Shown: positions 1-8,089 of the stretch, one piece after another
How positions within the stretch are numbered: the first letter of the stretch is position 1
Layout of the letters: every line of letters starts with the position of its first letter
NCBI GenBank assembly: GCA_004078665.1
Contig: SCFO01000001.1
Span: 1,018,377 to 1,082,376 of the forward strand
Length of the DNA: 64,000 nucleotides
From: Halobacillus fulvus
Lineage (GTDB): Bacteria; Bacillota; Bacilli; Bacillales; Halobacillaceae
Reading direction: 5' to 3'
Notes under the pieces: generated by a model
The model's database searches: none
What the model was told of the DNA's origin: nothing
What the model saw: the letters and a program-made list of their open reading frames with translations, nothing else
Position numbers and translations under genes: made by a program

Positions 1-215
1 GAAAGGACCTTCGAAATACTCTGAAGCGTAAACATCGCCTCTGTCTCGCCTGCTTCGACGCTGTCTCCATCTATATAATGAATCGCCACAGCCAAATTTT
101 CCGGATCCTGCCTTGATAAAGCAGGTATATAATTTGCGACTTGACCATCATAAGCATAAGGACGGACGTTATTCAGCCATTCTTCTAATATTTCTGTGGT
201 GATATCTTTTTTCAA
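1..215 (-). CDS. glsA: glutaminase A, N-terminal part (runs off left edge)
   Basis: Glutaminase of the serine beta-lactamase-like fold, which hydrolyses L-glutamine to glutamate and ammonia in the cytoplasm. Only the first 71 codons are in the window. They show the family's N-terminal pattern, with the stretch NYIPALS near residue 28 and the catalytic SxxK motif, QSISKV, with Ser66 and Lys69. The start is a TTG with a GGAGG Shine-Dalgarno about nine bases upstream. In B. subtilis the orthologue ylaM (glsA2) sits next to ylaL, as here. Divergent from ylaL. Identity is clear from the motif and synteny; the C-terminal part cannot be judged. Confidence 0.85.
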   Translation of the reverse strand, partial: MKKDITTEILEEWLNNVRPYAYDGQVANYIPALSRQDPENLAVAIHYIDGDSVEAGETEAMFTLQSISKVL

Positions 216-300
216 TCGTCTCAGCCTCCATTAATGAAATCGAATTCATTTTTTGCTATCATTTGATTTGGATGATAATTATTGGAAAGGTGGCTCCACC

Positions 301-795
301 ATGATTGTGCAAATTGCAGGAAACGTGAAATTTCCTATTACATTGGATCCTACCGTCTGGATCTTTGACGACCGGAAGGTAACATTTAAAGAAATTTTCG
401 AACCAGATGCCGTCGAGACTTCAGAAGAAGAGGAAGATGAACTGAAACGGCAGTCGCTTCGATTCGATCGTGAGGTTTACCAGCAAAAGCTGAACCCACC
501 TGTTAACAAAAGCCTGAATCGTTATGAAAAGCAAAGAATCGTCAACGGCACGTTCCTTATGCCACTGAAACCGTTTCTTCATACAAGCGAACCCGCACGC
601 GATGTCAGCACGGCGGCTCTCGTAACAAAAGATGGAGAGCATGTCATCGATGCGGACGACTTAGCCGAATCCTACCTTCTCTTTGCGAAAGAAGGCAAGC
701 CATTAAAAGAAGAAGGTCCGGTTCACTTATATTTCAAAGACGGTTCCAACCGATCCCAGCCTATTAAGGGAATTAAAAAAATCGTCTTACAGTAA
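301..795 (+). CDS. ylaL: YlaL-like conserved protein
   Basis: Conserved Bacillaceae protein of unknown function, 164 residues. The start at the ATG within MIVQIAGNVKF is preferred over an upstream ATG because AAAGGTGG lies just before it. The N-terminal half has the block FPITLDPTVWIFDDRK followed by an acidic run of Glu and Asp near residues 41 to 48; no signal peptide or membrane segment is visible. Some databases label relatives peptidyl-prolyl isomerase, but I see no recognisable cyclophilin, FKBP or parvulin signature, so I do not adopt that. Position between glsA and ylaJ matches ylaL of B. subtilis, except that the phoH-like ylaK normally found between them is absent. Confidence 0.75.
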   Translation: MIVQIAGNVKFPITLDPTVWIFDDRKVTFKEIFEPDAVETSEEEEDELKRQSLRFDREVYQQKLNPPVNKSLNRYEKQRIVNGTFLMPLKPFLHTSEPARDVSTAALVTKDGEHVIDADDLAESYLLFAKEGKPLKEEGPVHLYFKDGSNRSQPIKGIKKIVLQ

Positions 796-913
796 GGATC
801 AGGGCAGCCCGAAACGGCTGTCCTTTTTACATATTCTTTTCACAAAAGACAAACACTATGACAAGTGGCTCTCACTAATATTGATTTTTATAAAAAGAAA
901 AGTGGTGTTTGTC

Positions 914-1489
914 TTGAAGAAAATTCTATTTATCCTTTCTATGCTACTTCTGGCTGCTTGTCAGCAAAATGAACAGGAATCCCTCTTACAGGAACGTCAG
1001 GAGGAGTCGCATTTAAAATATGTAACCGACTCTGACCCGATTGAAAAGAGACCGTTAACAAGCCAGCAGGTAGCACGAACGTTAGCTCAAACCGCTACGG
1101 AAGTTCCAGATGTACACGACGCGACAGCTATTGTCCTTGGGAACTATGCGGCCGTAGGGATCGACATCGATAAAGATCTCGACCGCGCGCGTGTCGGAGT
1201 CATCAAATATTCAGTAGCAGAAGCATTGCAGCATGATCCATACGGAAAGCAGGCTATTGTCATCGCGGATGCCGATGGTGTTGAACGTCTGAGGAATCTC
1301 GGTCAGAAAATGGCAGAAGGTCACCCCGTCGAAGCCGTGACAAATGAATTAAGCCAAATTGTGGCTAGGTACATGCCAGAGGGTCCCCTCAATGATCGAC
1401 CGCAAACCGAAAGCAATCAAGAATCGATTCCTCAGGAGGACCAGGAAAAATTGGAGCAAGTCGAAAAAGAACAGTCGAAAGAGGGCTAA
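914..1489 (+). CDS. ylaJ: YhcN/YlaJ family sporulation lipoprotein
   Basis: Small lipoprotein of the YhcN/YlaJ family, members of which are forespore or spore-coat associated in Bacillus. The TTG start gives a compact signal peptide, MKKILFILSMLLLAAC, with a lipobox ending in Cys16; an in-frame ATG at 881 would add eleven residues and has no better ribosome site. The conserved domain spans roughly residues 60 to 150, with VPDVHDATAIVLGNYAAVGI and YSVAEALQHDPYG as the most recognisable blocks. The C-terminal 30 residues are rich in Gln and Glu and look disordered. Likely anchored on the outer face of the membrane. A bidirectional hairpin follows. Confidence 0.82.
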   Translation: MKKILFILSMLLLAACQQNEQESLLQERQEESHLKYVTDSDPIEKRPLTSQQVARTLAQTATEVPDVHDATAIVLGNYAAVGIDIDKDLDRARVGVIKYSVAEALQHDPYGKQAIVIADADGVERLRNLGQKMAEGHPVEAVTNELSQIVARYMPEGPLNDRPQTESNQESIPQEDQEKLEQVEKEQSKEG

Positions 1490-1495
1490 AGAAAA

Positions 1496-1533
1496 ACAGC
1501 TAAATCCTGCCAGGATTTAGCTGTTGCTTTTTT
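1496..1533. terminator. bidirectional terminator ylaJ / YtxH-like gene
   Basis: Perfect 13 to 14 bp inverted repeat (ACAGCTAAATCCTG with its complement) separated by a few bases and followed by TTGCTTTTTT on the plus strand. It serves ylaJ and overlaps the 3' end of the convergent minus-strand gene. Confidence 0.85.
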
Positions 1534-1801
1534 CTAGGATTTCTCTTTCCTTCTCTGTCAGTTCATTATAGTATTGGACTCCGAATTGTGAGCCTTCCGC
1601 TACCATATCAGCATTTTCCAAATTGGAGACCTGCGGGTTTCCTGCTTCTTCGATCGGAAGGTCATCTTTTTTCGTGAATTTGCCTTGAATATCTCTTGTT
1701 TTATCCGCTACCTGCTGTCTGTTTTCCTCATCTTTAAGAAAATAAGCAAGCGCTCCTCCTACAACAGCTCCGACAGCTGTAAACATCCAGCGTTTTCTCA
1801 A
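1517..1801 (-). CDS. small YtxH-like membrane-anchored protein
   Basis: Protein of about 94 residues. One N-terminal hydrophobic helix (FTAVGAVVGGALAYFL) is followed by a charged stretch, DEENRQQVADKTRDI, and an acidic tail. This layout resembles the YtxH-like group of small general-stress membrane proteins, but similarity beyond the glycine-rich helix is weak, so the family is a guess. The TTG at 1801 is chosen because AAAGGATGA lies about seven bases before it; an ATG three codons earlier sits directly on that ribosome site. It lies between ylaJ and ylaI and is transcribed opposite to both, a position not occupied in B. subtilis as far as I recall. Confidence 0.6.
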   Translation of the reverse strand: MRKRWMFTAVGAVVGGALAYFLKDEENRQQVADKTRDIQGKFTKKDDLPIEEAGNPQVSNLENADMVAEGSQFGVQYYNELTEKEREILEKSNS

Positions 1802-1943
1802 CAGAATCATCCTTTCCTCAACTTGTATTTTTTACATTTCCCTGAATTTGAGAAATCAAACGTGAAAATATGTATTCACAAGACCCTCCTTAAATATGTT
1901 ACAATATTAGACAAAGGTTGTATAATATTTGAGGTGAACTGTC

Positions 1944-2147
1944 ATGCGTGTTCAATGCGTAATTTGTGATACAATCGAAAAAATCGACAGCTATTGTTTA
2001 CAGGCCAAACGTTTAAGAAACCGGCGTCTCAACACTTACATGTGTCAGACGTGCCATGATCGTATCGGAGAAAATACGAAAAAAAGATTGGCGACCGGTC
2101 AGTTCAAGTTTAATCGCGAACGCAAAAAGGAAAAACATTTATCATAA
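1944..2147 (+). CDS. ylaI: YlaI family zinc-ribbon-like protein
   Basis: Small cytoplasmic protein of 67 residues with two CxxC pairs, Cys5/Cys8 and Cys34/Cys37, separated by 25 residues, which should hold one zinc ion. The sequence MRVQCVICDT, the central AKRLRNR and the following TYMCQTCHDRI identify the YlaI family of Bacillaceae; the biochemical role is unknown. The C-terminus is strongly basic (NRERKKEKH), compatible with nucleic acid binding, though that is inference. A GAGGTG ribosome site precedes the ATG. The gene is monocistronic, ending in a hairpin directly after the stop codon. Confidence 0.82.
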   Translation: MRVQCVICDTIEKIDSYCLQAKRLRNRRLNTYMCQTCHDRIGENTKKRLATGQFKFNRERKKEKHLS

Positions 2148-2173
2148 GAGCGGCTCTCCAGCCGCTCTTTTTT
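2148..2173 (+). terminator. ylaI terminator
   Basis: GAGCGGCT stem with loop CTCC and a run of T residues, beginning immediately after the ylaI stop codon. Confidence 0.85.
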
Positions 2174-2205
2174 AGTGGAAATTTTTAAGAATACTTTTCA
2201 GTAGA

Positions 2206-2234
2206 CAAAAAAGACCCGGCAACTAGCCGGATCT
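2206..2234 (-). terminator. ylaH terminator
   Basis: Eight-base stem with one mismatch (GATCCGGC against GCCGGGTC) followed on the minus strand by TTTTTT. Confidence 0.75.
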
Positions 2235-2237
2235 TGA

Positions 2238-2627
2238 TTATCCATTATTCTGCTGACCCTCTCTGCTTTGCCGTTCTCTGTGGAGCCGCAGTCGGTAAAT
2301 GCCCAAAATAAGAGCGGCCACGACTAGACTTTCCGCTACCGGAAGGTTCAGACCTAATATGAGCGTTAGGACAAACGTTCCGACAATAAGAACCGTATAT
2401 ACGACAACAGTCTGAAGCATGGGCAGCTTTCTCGCAAACCCTAGTTTGAACGTGATCACCGTCAATACGACAATCGTTAAGTATAATAGCATGAACGAAC
2501 GAAATAGCAGACCTACTTCATCTTCGTTATTTAAATTGACTTCACTGCCCATCCCTTGGAAGAAAAAATCGGCGATTGGCCATAAATCTGTCGGGACCGT
2601 CAGTGTGGACGTATCTTGTTGCATCAT
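2238..2627 (-). CDS. ylaH: YlaH-like membrane protein
   Basis: Membrane protein of 129 residues with three hydrophobic segments, roughly residues 42 to 60, 74 to 92 and 97 to 112, and a basic, Gln-rich cytoplasmic tail ([13 protein letters not shown]). Order and size match the YlaH family; function is unknown. The start has AGGAGG three bases before the first ATG and six before the second, so either MM residue could be used. In B. subtilis, ylaH is next to the ribosome-associated GTPase gene typA (ylaG); here typA is missing and ylaF follows directly, in divergent orientation. Confidence 0.75.
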   Translation of the reverse strand: MMQQDTSTLTVPTDLWPIADFFFQGMGSEVNLNNEDEVGLLFRSFMLLYLTIVVLTVITFKLGFARKLPMLQTVVVYTVLIVGTFVLTLILGLNLPVAESLVVAALILGIYRLRLHRERQSREGQQNNG

Positions 2628-2804
2628 GCTCCTCCTCGTATTCCCTCGTATCTCTTCCCTATCATACTAGATTGTGGCAAAAGAAGCCACCCGATTCATG
2701 AGTTTTATTATTTGCCCAAATCCGATATAATACAGAATAAAGCGCTTCACCTTCTCTTGAAGATAGTGCAGAATATAACTACTTAATAAATTGGGGTGAC
2801 CTAT

Positions 2805-2978
2805 TTGAAGTACACACCGAAGTCTATGGCTATACTCGCTTGTCTTGTCATCTTATCGTTTATCTTCGTCGGATTTGCGCTAGGACAAAAAGTGTTCTGG
2901 CTTGCTGGAATCTTTTTCTTGCTAGGATTTGCGATCATGGGATATGGGTTAAAACTGAAACGAGCCGAGCAGGCATGA
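2805..2978 (+). CDS. ylaF: YlaF-like two-helix membrane protein
   Basis: Very small membrane protein, about 57 residues, with two transmembrane helices (AILACLVILSFIFVGFAL and FWLAGIFFLLGFAIMGYGL) and a short basic end, KLKRAEQA. The TTG at 2805 is preferred, with GGGGTGA five bases upstream; the GTG at 2796 lies inside that ribosome site. Size, topology and position next to ylaH support YlaF (DUF5325 group). Function unknown. Ends in a bidirectional hairpin shared with the convergent phosphatase gene. Confidence 0.7.
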   Translation: MKYTPKSMAILACLVILSFIFVGFALGQKVFWLAGIFFLLGFAIMGYGLKLKRAEQA

Positions 2979-3009
2979 CAAAAGCGACCTCCCTTTAGAG
3001 GTCGCTTTT
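2979..3009. terminator. bidirectional terminator ylaF / suhB-like gene
   Basis: AAAAGCGACCTC stem with complement GAGGTCGCTTTT; the arms supply both A and T tracts. It overlaps the last codons of the minus-strand phosphatase gene. Confidence 0.88.
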
Positions 3010-3816
3010 CCCTTTTAACGTTACATAATCATCAGATATTTCCTTATGGATGTTTGAACGGCTGGCAAGAACCGTCGTTTTGTGAAGTAAATCAAGCGGT
3101 TCCTGATCGGCCTTCGTCACGACTCCTCCTACTTCCTGCACAAGAATTGCGCCTGCAGCGTAATCCCACGGCATGAGTGTCATCGTCAAGTAGCCATCTA
3201 AAATCCCTTCCGCTACGAATGCGAATTCAAGTGCAGCCGATCCATAGGAACGAGTACTCCGCAGCTTTTTCACTAAAGATTCGATACCTTTATGGTCTAC
3301 GTGAGGGTTCTCAGGAAGCATCCATGTCGTATTAAGAGCTAAGATGGACTCTTTTAAAGGGCGGGTATCATTTAAATCTGAAAGGCGTTCTGCATTCTTA
3401 AACGCTCCCTCTCCTTTTTTAGCAGAGTATAAAATATCTTCCATTACATTATAGATGAAGCCGATTTCACCAATGCCATCATGGTAGATCCCAATCGAAA
3501 TCGCAAAATTCCTCTTCTGGTGGACAAAGTTCATCGTCCCATCGATCGGATCCACAATCCAAATCGTGCCATCAACCGCTTCGATCTCATCACCGAAGCC
3601 TTCTTCTCCAAAAAGGAAATGCTCAGGATACTCCGCTTTAATCTTTTCAGCGAAAAACCGTTCTGTGTTCTGATCCATCTCGGTTACGAGATCGTTCGGA
3701 TTTGATTTCGTTTCGATCGATCTTGGAGCATCGATTTGTTCCCTTATCCGCTCTCCAGCCTCGAGAATCCAGGCTTTCGCTTGTTCAAACACTTCATCTC
3801 TGTATTGTTTCTCCAT
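2995..3816 (-). CDS. yktC: inositol monophosphatase family protein (SuhB/YktC-like)
   Basis: Mg2+-dependent phosphatase of the inositol monophosphatase superfamily, 273 residues, cytoplasmic. The metal-binding motif DPIDGTMNF is present near residue 91, preceded by the Glu-rich GEEGFGDE loop, and the second signature MPWDYAAGA near residue 217. Substrates in the family include inositol-1-phosphate and the NADP or nucleotide phosphates of related enzymes; which one applies here cannot be read from sequence. The second ATG of MIMEK is used, placing AAAGGAG about seven bases upstream. Neighbouring ykzI-like, yktB and yktA genes reproduce the B. subtilis ykt cluster. Confidence 0.85.
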   Translation of the reverse strand: MEKQYRDEVFEQAKAWILEAGERIREQIDAPRSIETKSNPNDLVTEMDQNTERFFAEKIKAEYPEHFLFGEEGFGDEIEAVDGTIWIVDPIDGTMNFVHQKRNFAISIGIYHDGIGEIGFIYNVMEDILYSAKKGEGAFKNAERLSDLNDTRPLKESILALNTTWMLPENPHVDHKGIESLVKKLRSTRSYGSAALEFAFVAEGILDGYLTMTLMPWDYAAGAILVQEVGGVVTKADQEPLDLLHKTTVLASRSNIHKEISDDYVTLKGKSDL

Positions 3817-3892
3817 GATCATGCTCCTTTTTTGTAATTCAACCTCTATCGTATCAAAATGAAGCCTCTCATGCATGGAGAAAGGTTCAAAA

Positions 3893-3921
3893 AAATACGA
3901 ACAACCTTATTGTTGCTCGCA
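3893..3921 (-). terminator. ykzI-like gene terminator
   Basis: GAGCAAC stem with complement GTTGTTC followed on the minus strand by GTATTTTTTT, just after the stop codon of the small minus-strand gene. Confidence 0.75.
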
Positions 3922-3922
3922 G

Positions 3923-4117
3923 TTAGATCGACCATTCAATTAATTGTTTACGCAGTTCAGATAGCTTCCGTTTGCTTTTGTCCATCTGCCTTATGTCCCC
4001 GGTAAGCATGGCGTCATGCAGGGTGACGAGTTCATAATCAATTTCCATACGGATAACCGGGAGCTTCTCTTCAGCTTCTCGTTTGCGTAGTGCTTCCATG
4101 ACATGCTTCATTGTCAT
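3923..4117 (-). CDS. ykzI: small YkzI-like protein
   Basis: Charged cytoplasmic protein of about 64 residues, predicted to be almost entirely helical (KHVMEALRKREAEEKLPVIRMEIDYELVTLHDAML, then a Lys/Arg-rich SKRKLSELRKQL). No known domain recognised. A gene of the same size lies between yktC and yktB in B. subtilis (ykzI), which is the main ground for the name. GGGAGGGGAATG upstream suggests either the first or third codon (both ATG) as start. Confidence 0.6.
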   Translation of the reverse strand: MTMKHVMEALRKREAEEKLPVIRMEIDYELVTLHDAMLTGDIRQMDKSKRKLSELRKQLIEWSI

Positions 4118-4285
4118 TCCCCTCCCTTAATGATCCTTACTTTACTATATGTTCAACGCGACAGATGTTTCTATTAGATTACTTATATTTAACCCATTTT
4201 ATATAGATTCAAACGCTAAGAACACATTGCTTAGTAAAGATTATGCATTGTGGTAAACTAAACACCAAACAAAGGAGTTGATGAT

Positions 4286-4933
4286 ATGACGACATTTAAG
4301 GGATTCACTCAATCAGACTTCGATGTATTCTCCATTCCTGGTCTAGAAAATAGGATGGAGGCGTTGAGAGGGCAGATCTCACCTAAACTAGAAGCGATCA
4401 CAACAGAATTAGCTCCGGACGTCACGGCATTGACTGGAGATGAAATGTTTGTCCACGTTGCCAAACATGCGCGCAGGAAAACGAACCCACCGAATGACAC
4501 GTGGGCCGCTCTCGCTTCCAATAAACGCGGATATAAAAAGCTGCCCCACTTTCAGGTAGGCTTATGGGAAACCCATGTGTTTATTTGGTTTGCTGTCATT
4601 TATGAAAGTCCTATTAAACAGGATTTCGCCAAAAAGCTGGAGGATAAAAAGGGAGAAGTCCTTTCCCACATCCCGGATCATTACGTCTGGTCGATCGATC
4701 ATACGAAGCCGGATACGATTCCTCATAAGGAAGTGGATGAAGAGAAGTTCCTTTCTATGACACAGCGTCTGCAAAACGTTAAAAAAGCGGAAATCCTATG
4801 TGGTCAAATGGTCGATAGAGAGGATGAACGCCTGAAGGATCCTGAAAAATTCCTTCAATTATGTAGAGAGACATTTGAAACTGTATCTCCTCTATACCAA
4901 TATACAAAAAACTTGGAAACCGTCCGCCAATAA
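4286..4933 (+). CDS. yktB: YktB / UPF0637 (DUF1054) protein
   Basis: Cytoplasmic protein of 215 residues belonging to the UPF0637/DUF1054 family, whose members are conserved in Bacilli but uncharacterised. Diagnostic blocks are [21 protein letters not shown] at the N-terminus, [17 protein letters not shown] near residue 54, and the aromatic stretch [20 protein letters not shown] around residues 81 to 100. AAAGGAG sits eight bases before the ATG. Monocistronic, convergent with yktA and sharing a bidirectional hairpin. Confidence 0.85.
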   Translation: MTTFKGFTQSDFDVFSIPGLENRMEALRGQISPKLEAITTELAPDVTALTGDEMFVHVAKHARRKTNPPNDTWAALASNKRGYKKLPHFQVGLWETHVFIWFAVIYESPIKQDFAKKLEDKKGEVLSHIPDHYVWSIDHTKPDTIPHKEVDEEKFLSMTQRLQNVKKAEILCGQMVDREDERLKDPEKFLQLCRETFETVSPLYQYTKNLETVRQ

Positions 4934-4938
4934 GCAAT

Positions 4939-4968
4939 AAAAGCCGTGTCTCTAAGACACGGCTTTTA
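4939..4968. terminator. bidirectional terminator yktB / yktA
   Basis: AAAAGCCGTGTC stem, loop TCTAA, and complement GACACGGCTTTT, between the convergent stop codons. Confidence 0.9.
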
Positions 4969-4970
4969 TA

Positions 4971-5243
4971 TTACATTTTCACTTTATCTGCAGGGCTCAT
5001 CGATCTCGCCTGTTTCACTGTCCGGTAACAAGAGTAGCCGGATTCCTTTTCAAATTGTCCACATAGCTTTTTCTCCTCGCTTTTAGAAGGGACAATTTGT
5101 TTGAATCTCGTATAGGCCAACATAAGGTCATCCCTGCTGACTCCCTTTTCATAAGCTTGTTCGACCATAGAGTAGAAGTTTACAACATCGATGATTTCTT
5201 CTTTTGTCCAGTGAACCTCATCGATAGGATAGGTATAGCTCAT
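4971..5243 (-). CDS. yktA: YktA / UPF0223 family protein
   Basis: Small soluble protein of 90 residues of the UPF0223 family. The conserved N-terminus MSYTYPIDEVHWTKEEI and the C-terminal ESGYSCYRTVKQAR are easily recognised. Mostly helical; function unknown. The internal ATG is used rather than an ATG eight codons earlier because GGGAGG lies seven bases before it. Paired with yktB as in B. subtilis, although here the two are convergent. Confidence 0.85.
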   Translation of the reverse strand: MSYTYPIDEVHWTKEEIIDVVNFYSMVEQAYEKGVSRDDLMLAYTRFKQIVPSKSEEKKLCGQFEKESGYSCYRTVKQARSMSPADKVKM

Positions 5244-5295
5244 GGTTGTTCCTCCCTTATCATCCATCGTTCCTTCCTAGCGTAACATATTTTTA

Positions 5296-6252
5296 TCAAC
5301 GCCATTTCATTCTGATTTCCTCTGCTTCTTTTACAATACGATCGACAAGTTCTTGAACGGTCGGAACATCATGAATTCTTCCGGCTACCTGACCGCCCCA
5401 CGCAAACCCCTCTGACGGAACACCATCATATATATAGCGTTTATTCGCATCTCCACTTATGAATGATCGCAAGTCTTCATAACCCGCTTGTTCGCTCTCC
5501 AGTTCAAGAATACGATCCGTCCACTCATTTTTCAGCGCTCTCGCCGGCATCTTCAAGCTTCGTTTAATAACGGTTGTCGCTGTCTCATCCGCTTCAATCA
5601 ATGCTTTTTGATAGGAAGGATGAGCTCTTGTGCATTCCTTAGTCGCGATGAACCTTGTTCCCATTTCAATCCCTTCCGCACCAAGAGATAAAGCCGCCAT
5701 CAACCCTCGGCCGTCTCCGATTCCCCCAGAAGCGACTACGGGGATGGAGACAGCGTCCACCACTTGTGGGGTGAGGACGAACGTGCCGACATCGTCCCTG
5801 CCAAGGTGGCCGCCCCCTTCATAACCGACCACCATAACGGCATCAGCTCCCAGCTGTTCCGCTTTTATCGCCTGCCTTTTAGCTGCCACAAGCACAAGCG
5901 TCTTGATACCGGACCCTTTGACTAAATCGAGGACAGGCTTCGGATTGCCGCCCGTCACGCTGATTACGGGTACGTTTTCCTCAATCGCCACCTTGACCAT
6001 TTCTTCAAACGGGCGACCGTGTTGACCAATCGCATAGTTCACACCAAAAGGTCGAGATGTCCGCCTCTGAACCTCTCTGATCTCTTTCCTTAACTGCTCC
6101 GGTCCTTCCATGCTCATCGCTGTCACCTGTCCAAGCCCACCTGCAATCGAAACAGCTGAAGCAAGGTCAGAATAAGCTAAATGGGCAAGCCCGCCTTGAA
6201 TAACGGGATATGTAATGTTCAAAAGCTTCGTTATCCGAGTTTCCCAGTTCAT
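5296..6252 (-). CDS. nitronate monooxygenase / FabK-like flavoprotein
   Basis: FMN-dependent TIM-barrel enzyme of the 2-nitropropane dioxygenase family, 318 residues. Members either oxidise nitronates (such as propionate-3-nitronate) or act as enoyl-ACP reductase FabK. Visible family features are the N-terminal YPVIQGGLAHLA, the flavin-contacting EGGGHLGRDDVGTF around residues 143 to 156, and the phosphate-binding ASGGIGDGRGL near residue 174 followed by GAEGIEMGTRFIATKEC. The sequence alone does not separate the two activities; NMO is the safer call. Lies divergently upstream of speA, a pairing not seen in B. subtilis as far as I recall. Confidence 0.82.
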   Translation of the reverse strand: MNWETRITKLLNITYPVIQGGLAHLAYSDLASAVSIAGGLGQVTAMSMEGPEQLRKEIREVQRRTSRPFGVNYAIGQHGRPFEEMVKVAIEENVPVISVTGGNPKPVLDLVKGSGIKTLVLVAAKRQAIKAEQLGADAVMVVGYEGGGHLGRDDVGTFVLTPQVVDAVSIPVVASGGIGDGRGLMAALSLGAEGIEMGTRFIATKECTRAHPSYQKALIEADETATTVIKRSLKMPARALKNEWTDRILELESEQAGYEDLRSFISGDANKRYIYDGVPSEGFAWGGQVAGRIHDVPTVQELVDRIVKEAEEIRMKWR

Positions 6253-6387
6253 CTTACCCCTCCTTTATCTTCCATTTTACCATGAACTACATACGAAGCC
6301 GTCTCGACCTACAGAAAACCCTTCTCTCTTACGAAGACAAAGGGATTGTGAATGTGAGAAAGATAAAGCTAGCCAGCTTATCTACTC

Positions 6388-6398
6388 TCTGCTATAAT
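6388..6398 (+). promoter_or_regulatory. speA promoter, extended -10
   Basis: TGCTATAAT, a consensus -10 hexamer with the TGn extension, about 40 bases upstream of the speA start codon. The -35 region is poor, as is common with extended -10 promoters. Confidence 0.5.
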
Positions 6399-6436
6399 TC
6401 ACTTGCTTTGATATTTAAAAGAGGTGTGAACGAAAC

Positions 6437-7906
6437 ATGAATCAGAACGAAACTCCCCTGTTTACAGGGTTAAAAAAACACGCAGCTAAGCAGCCAACAC
6501 AATTTCATATTCCCGGTCACAAGGGTGGCAAAGGAATGGACGACGAGTTTCGTCAGTTCATCGGCGACTCCGCCCTTTCCATTGACCTTATTAATATAGA
6601 ACCATTAGATGACCTTCACCATCCTCACGGAATGATCAAGGAAGCTCAGGATCTTGCAGCAGAAGCGTTCGGAGCTGATTACACCTTTTTCTCCGTCCAA
6701 GGAACATCTGGTGCCATCATGACGATGATCATGAGCGTTTGCCAACCTGGTGATAAAATCATCGTACCGCGTAATGTGCATAAATCCATTACCACGGCGA
6801 TTATTTTCTCAGGGGCAAAGCCCGTTTTCATCCACCCCGAACTCGATGACAATCTGGGCATTTCTCATGGCATCACCCCGAACGCGGTCAGGAGAGCTTG
6901 TGAAGCACACCCTGATGCCAAAGGTGTTCTGGTGATCAATCCGACATATTTCGGGATTACAGCGGATCTGCAACAAATTGTCGAAATTGCTCATTCCTAT
7001 GATATTCCTGTTCTGGTCGATGAAGCTCATGGAGTTCATATTCATTTCCACGATGATTTTCCGTTATCGGCGATGCAGGCCGGGGCAGACTTAGCCGCCA
7101 CCAGCGTCCATAAACTCGGGGGGTCTCTAACACAAAGCTCAGTATTGAACTTAAGAGAAGGTCTCGTCTCTCATGAAAGGGTACAAACCATCCTTTCCAT
7201 GCTGACCACAACCTCGACCTCATACATTTTATTGGCTTCTCTAGACACAGCAAGACGCCATTTGGCGACTAAAGGGCATGAGTTGATGGAGCAAACGCTG
7301 AAGCTAGCCCAGACAGCGCGTGAGCAAATCAACGCCATCCCTCCCCTTTACTGCCCCGGAGATGAAATGTTGGGCAGTGATGCTACCTTTGGATATGACC
7401 CTACAAAATTAATTATTTCCGTCAAGGATCTTGGAATGACCGGGTACGATGTAGAGGTATGGTTGAGGGATCATTACGCCATCGAAGTAGAGCTTTCCGA
7501 CCTGTACAATATTTTATGCATCATAACGCCCGGGGACGGGATGACTGAAGTCCAGCGACTGATCCGAGCTCTTAAAGACTTGGCTTCAAGAAGGCCTTCT
7601 TCCATCGAATTAAAGAAGGTATCTGTTTCCGTACCGGATATCCCGGTTCTCGCATTGTCTCCGAGAGACGCTTTTTATGCATCAACGGAAATTCTTCCGC
7701 TAAGAGAAGCAGCCGGTCGCATAAGCGCTGAATTCGTCATGGTTTATCCACCCGGAATTCCAATTTTTATTCCCGGGGAAATCATTACAGAGGAAAATGT
7801 GACATACATTCAGCAGAATATTGAAGCAGGTCTCCCTGTTCAAGGCCCAGAGGACGATACGTTACAGACGATTCATGTCATAAAAGAAGAACGAGCGTTT
7901 AAATAA
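6437..7906 (+). CDS. speA: arginine decarboxylase SpeA
   Basis: PLP-dependent decarboxylase of the Orn/Lys/Arg type (fold type I), 489 residues. It makes agmatine from arginine, the first step of polyamine synthesis in Bacillus. The Schiff-base lysine is Lys226 in TSVHKLGGSLTQSS; FHIPGHKGGKG near residue 22 and VLVDEAHGVHIHF near residue 192 are further family blocks. The C-terminal third carries the small domain with YPPGIPIFIPGE. The length matches the Bacillus enzyme rather than the larger biodegradative decarboxylases. The SR1-like RNA gene is convergent immediately downstream, as in B. subtilis where SR1 lies between speA and pdhD. Confidence 0.92.
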   Translation: MNQNETPLFTGLKKHAAKQPTQFHIPGHKGGKGMDDEFRQFIGDSALSIDLINIEPLDDLHHPHGMIKEAQDLAAEAFGADYTFFSVQGTSGAIMTMIMSVCQPGDKIIVPRNVHKSITTAIIFSGAKPVFIHPELDDNLGISHGITPNAVRRACEAHPDAKGVLVINPTYFGITADLQQIVEIAHSYDIPVLVDEAHGVHIHFHDDFPLSAMQAGADLAATSVHKLGGSLTQSSVLNLREGLVSHERVQTILSMLTTTSTSYILLASLDTARRHLATKGHELMEQTLKLAQTAREQINAIPPLYCPGDEMLGSDATFGYDPTKLIISVKDLGMTGYDVEVWLRDHYAIEVELSDLYNILCIITPGDGMTEVQRLIRALKDLASRRPSSIELKKVSVSVPDIPVLALSPRDAFYASTEILPLREAAGRISAEFVMVYPPGIPIFIPGEIITEENVTYIQQNIEAGLPVQGPEDDTLQTIHVIKEERAFK

Positions 7907-7908
7907 AA

Positions 7909-7938
7909 AAAGCCCCGCTGCATAAGTAGCGGGGCTTT
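7909..7938. terminator. bidirectional terminator speA / SR1-like RNA
   Basis: AAAGCCCCGCT stem with complement AGCGGGGCTTT and an eight to nine base loop. A-rich on the left and TTTCT on the right, so it can end both speA and the SR1-like transcript. Confidence 0.9.
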
Positions 7939-7944
7939 CTGACA

Positions 7945-8055
7945 TTAATTTTTCGGCTTATGACAATTAGGACAAGTGCTATAAAGAGTAGAAACTTTCT
8001 CGTTCTCGTAGTGTTCAATCACTTTCTGACAGTCCTGACAAACGATAGTACCCAT
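7945..8055 (-). CDS. sr1P: GapA-binding peptide SR1P
   Basis: Open reading frame of 36 codons beginning MGTIVCQDCQK, closely matching the SR1P peptide of Bacillus, which binds the glycolytic dehydrogenase GapA and promotes its association with RNase J1. Two CxxC pairs, Cys6/Cys9 and Cys28/Cys31, suggest a small zinc-binding fold; between them lies the conserved EHYENEKVSTLYSTC segment. AAGGGGAG stands nine bases before the ATG. The C-terminus (PKN) is shorter and less acidic than the B. subtilis version as I recall it. RNase J1 is encoded in this same window (rnjA). Confidence 0.85.
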   Translation of the reverse strand: MGTIVCQDCQKVIEHYENEKVSTLYSTCPNCHKPKN

Positions 8056-8075
8056 TCACATCCACTCCCCTTATT

Positions 8076-8089
8076 TGTAATCGCTTTCA
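8076..8089 (-). promoter_or_regulatory. CcpA cre site over the SR1 start region
   Basis: TGAAAGCGATTACA on the minus strand matches the cre consensus TGWAANCGNTNWCA at every position. It lies just downstream of the predicted transcription start, where bound CcpA would block elongation. Carbon-catabolite control of SR1 is known in B. subtilis, though CcpA plays the lesser part there. Confidence 0.75.

Noticed and set aside
1685-1969. 94-codon plus-strand frame between ylaJ and ylaI
   Set aside because: Overlaps the YtxH-like gene antisense and the ylaI start; no ribosome site.
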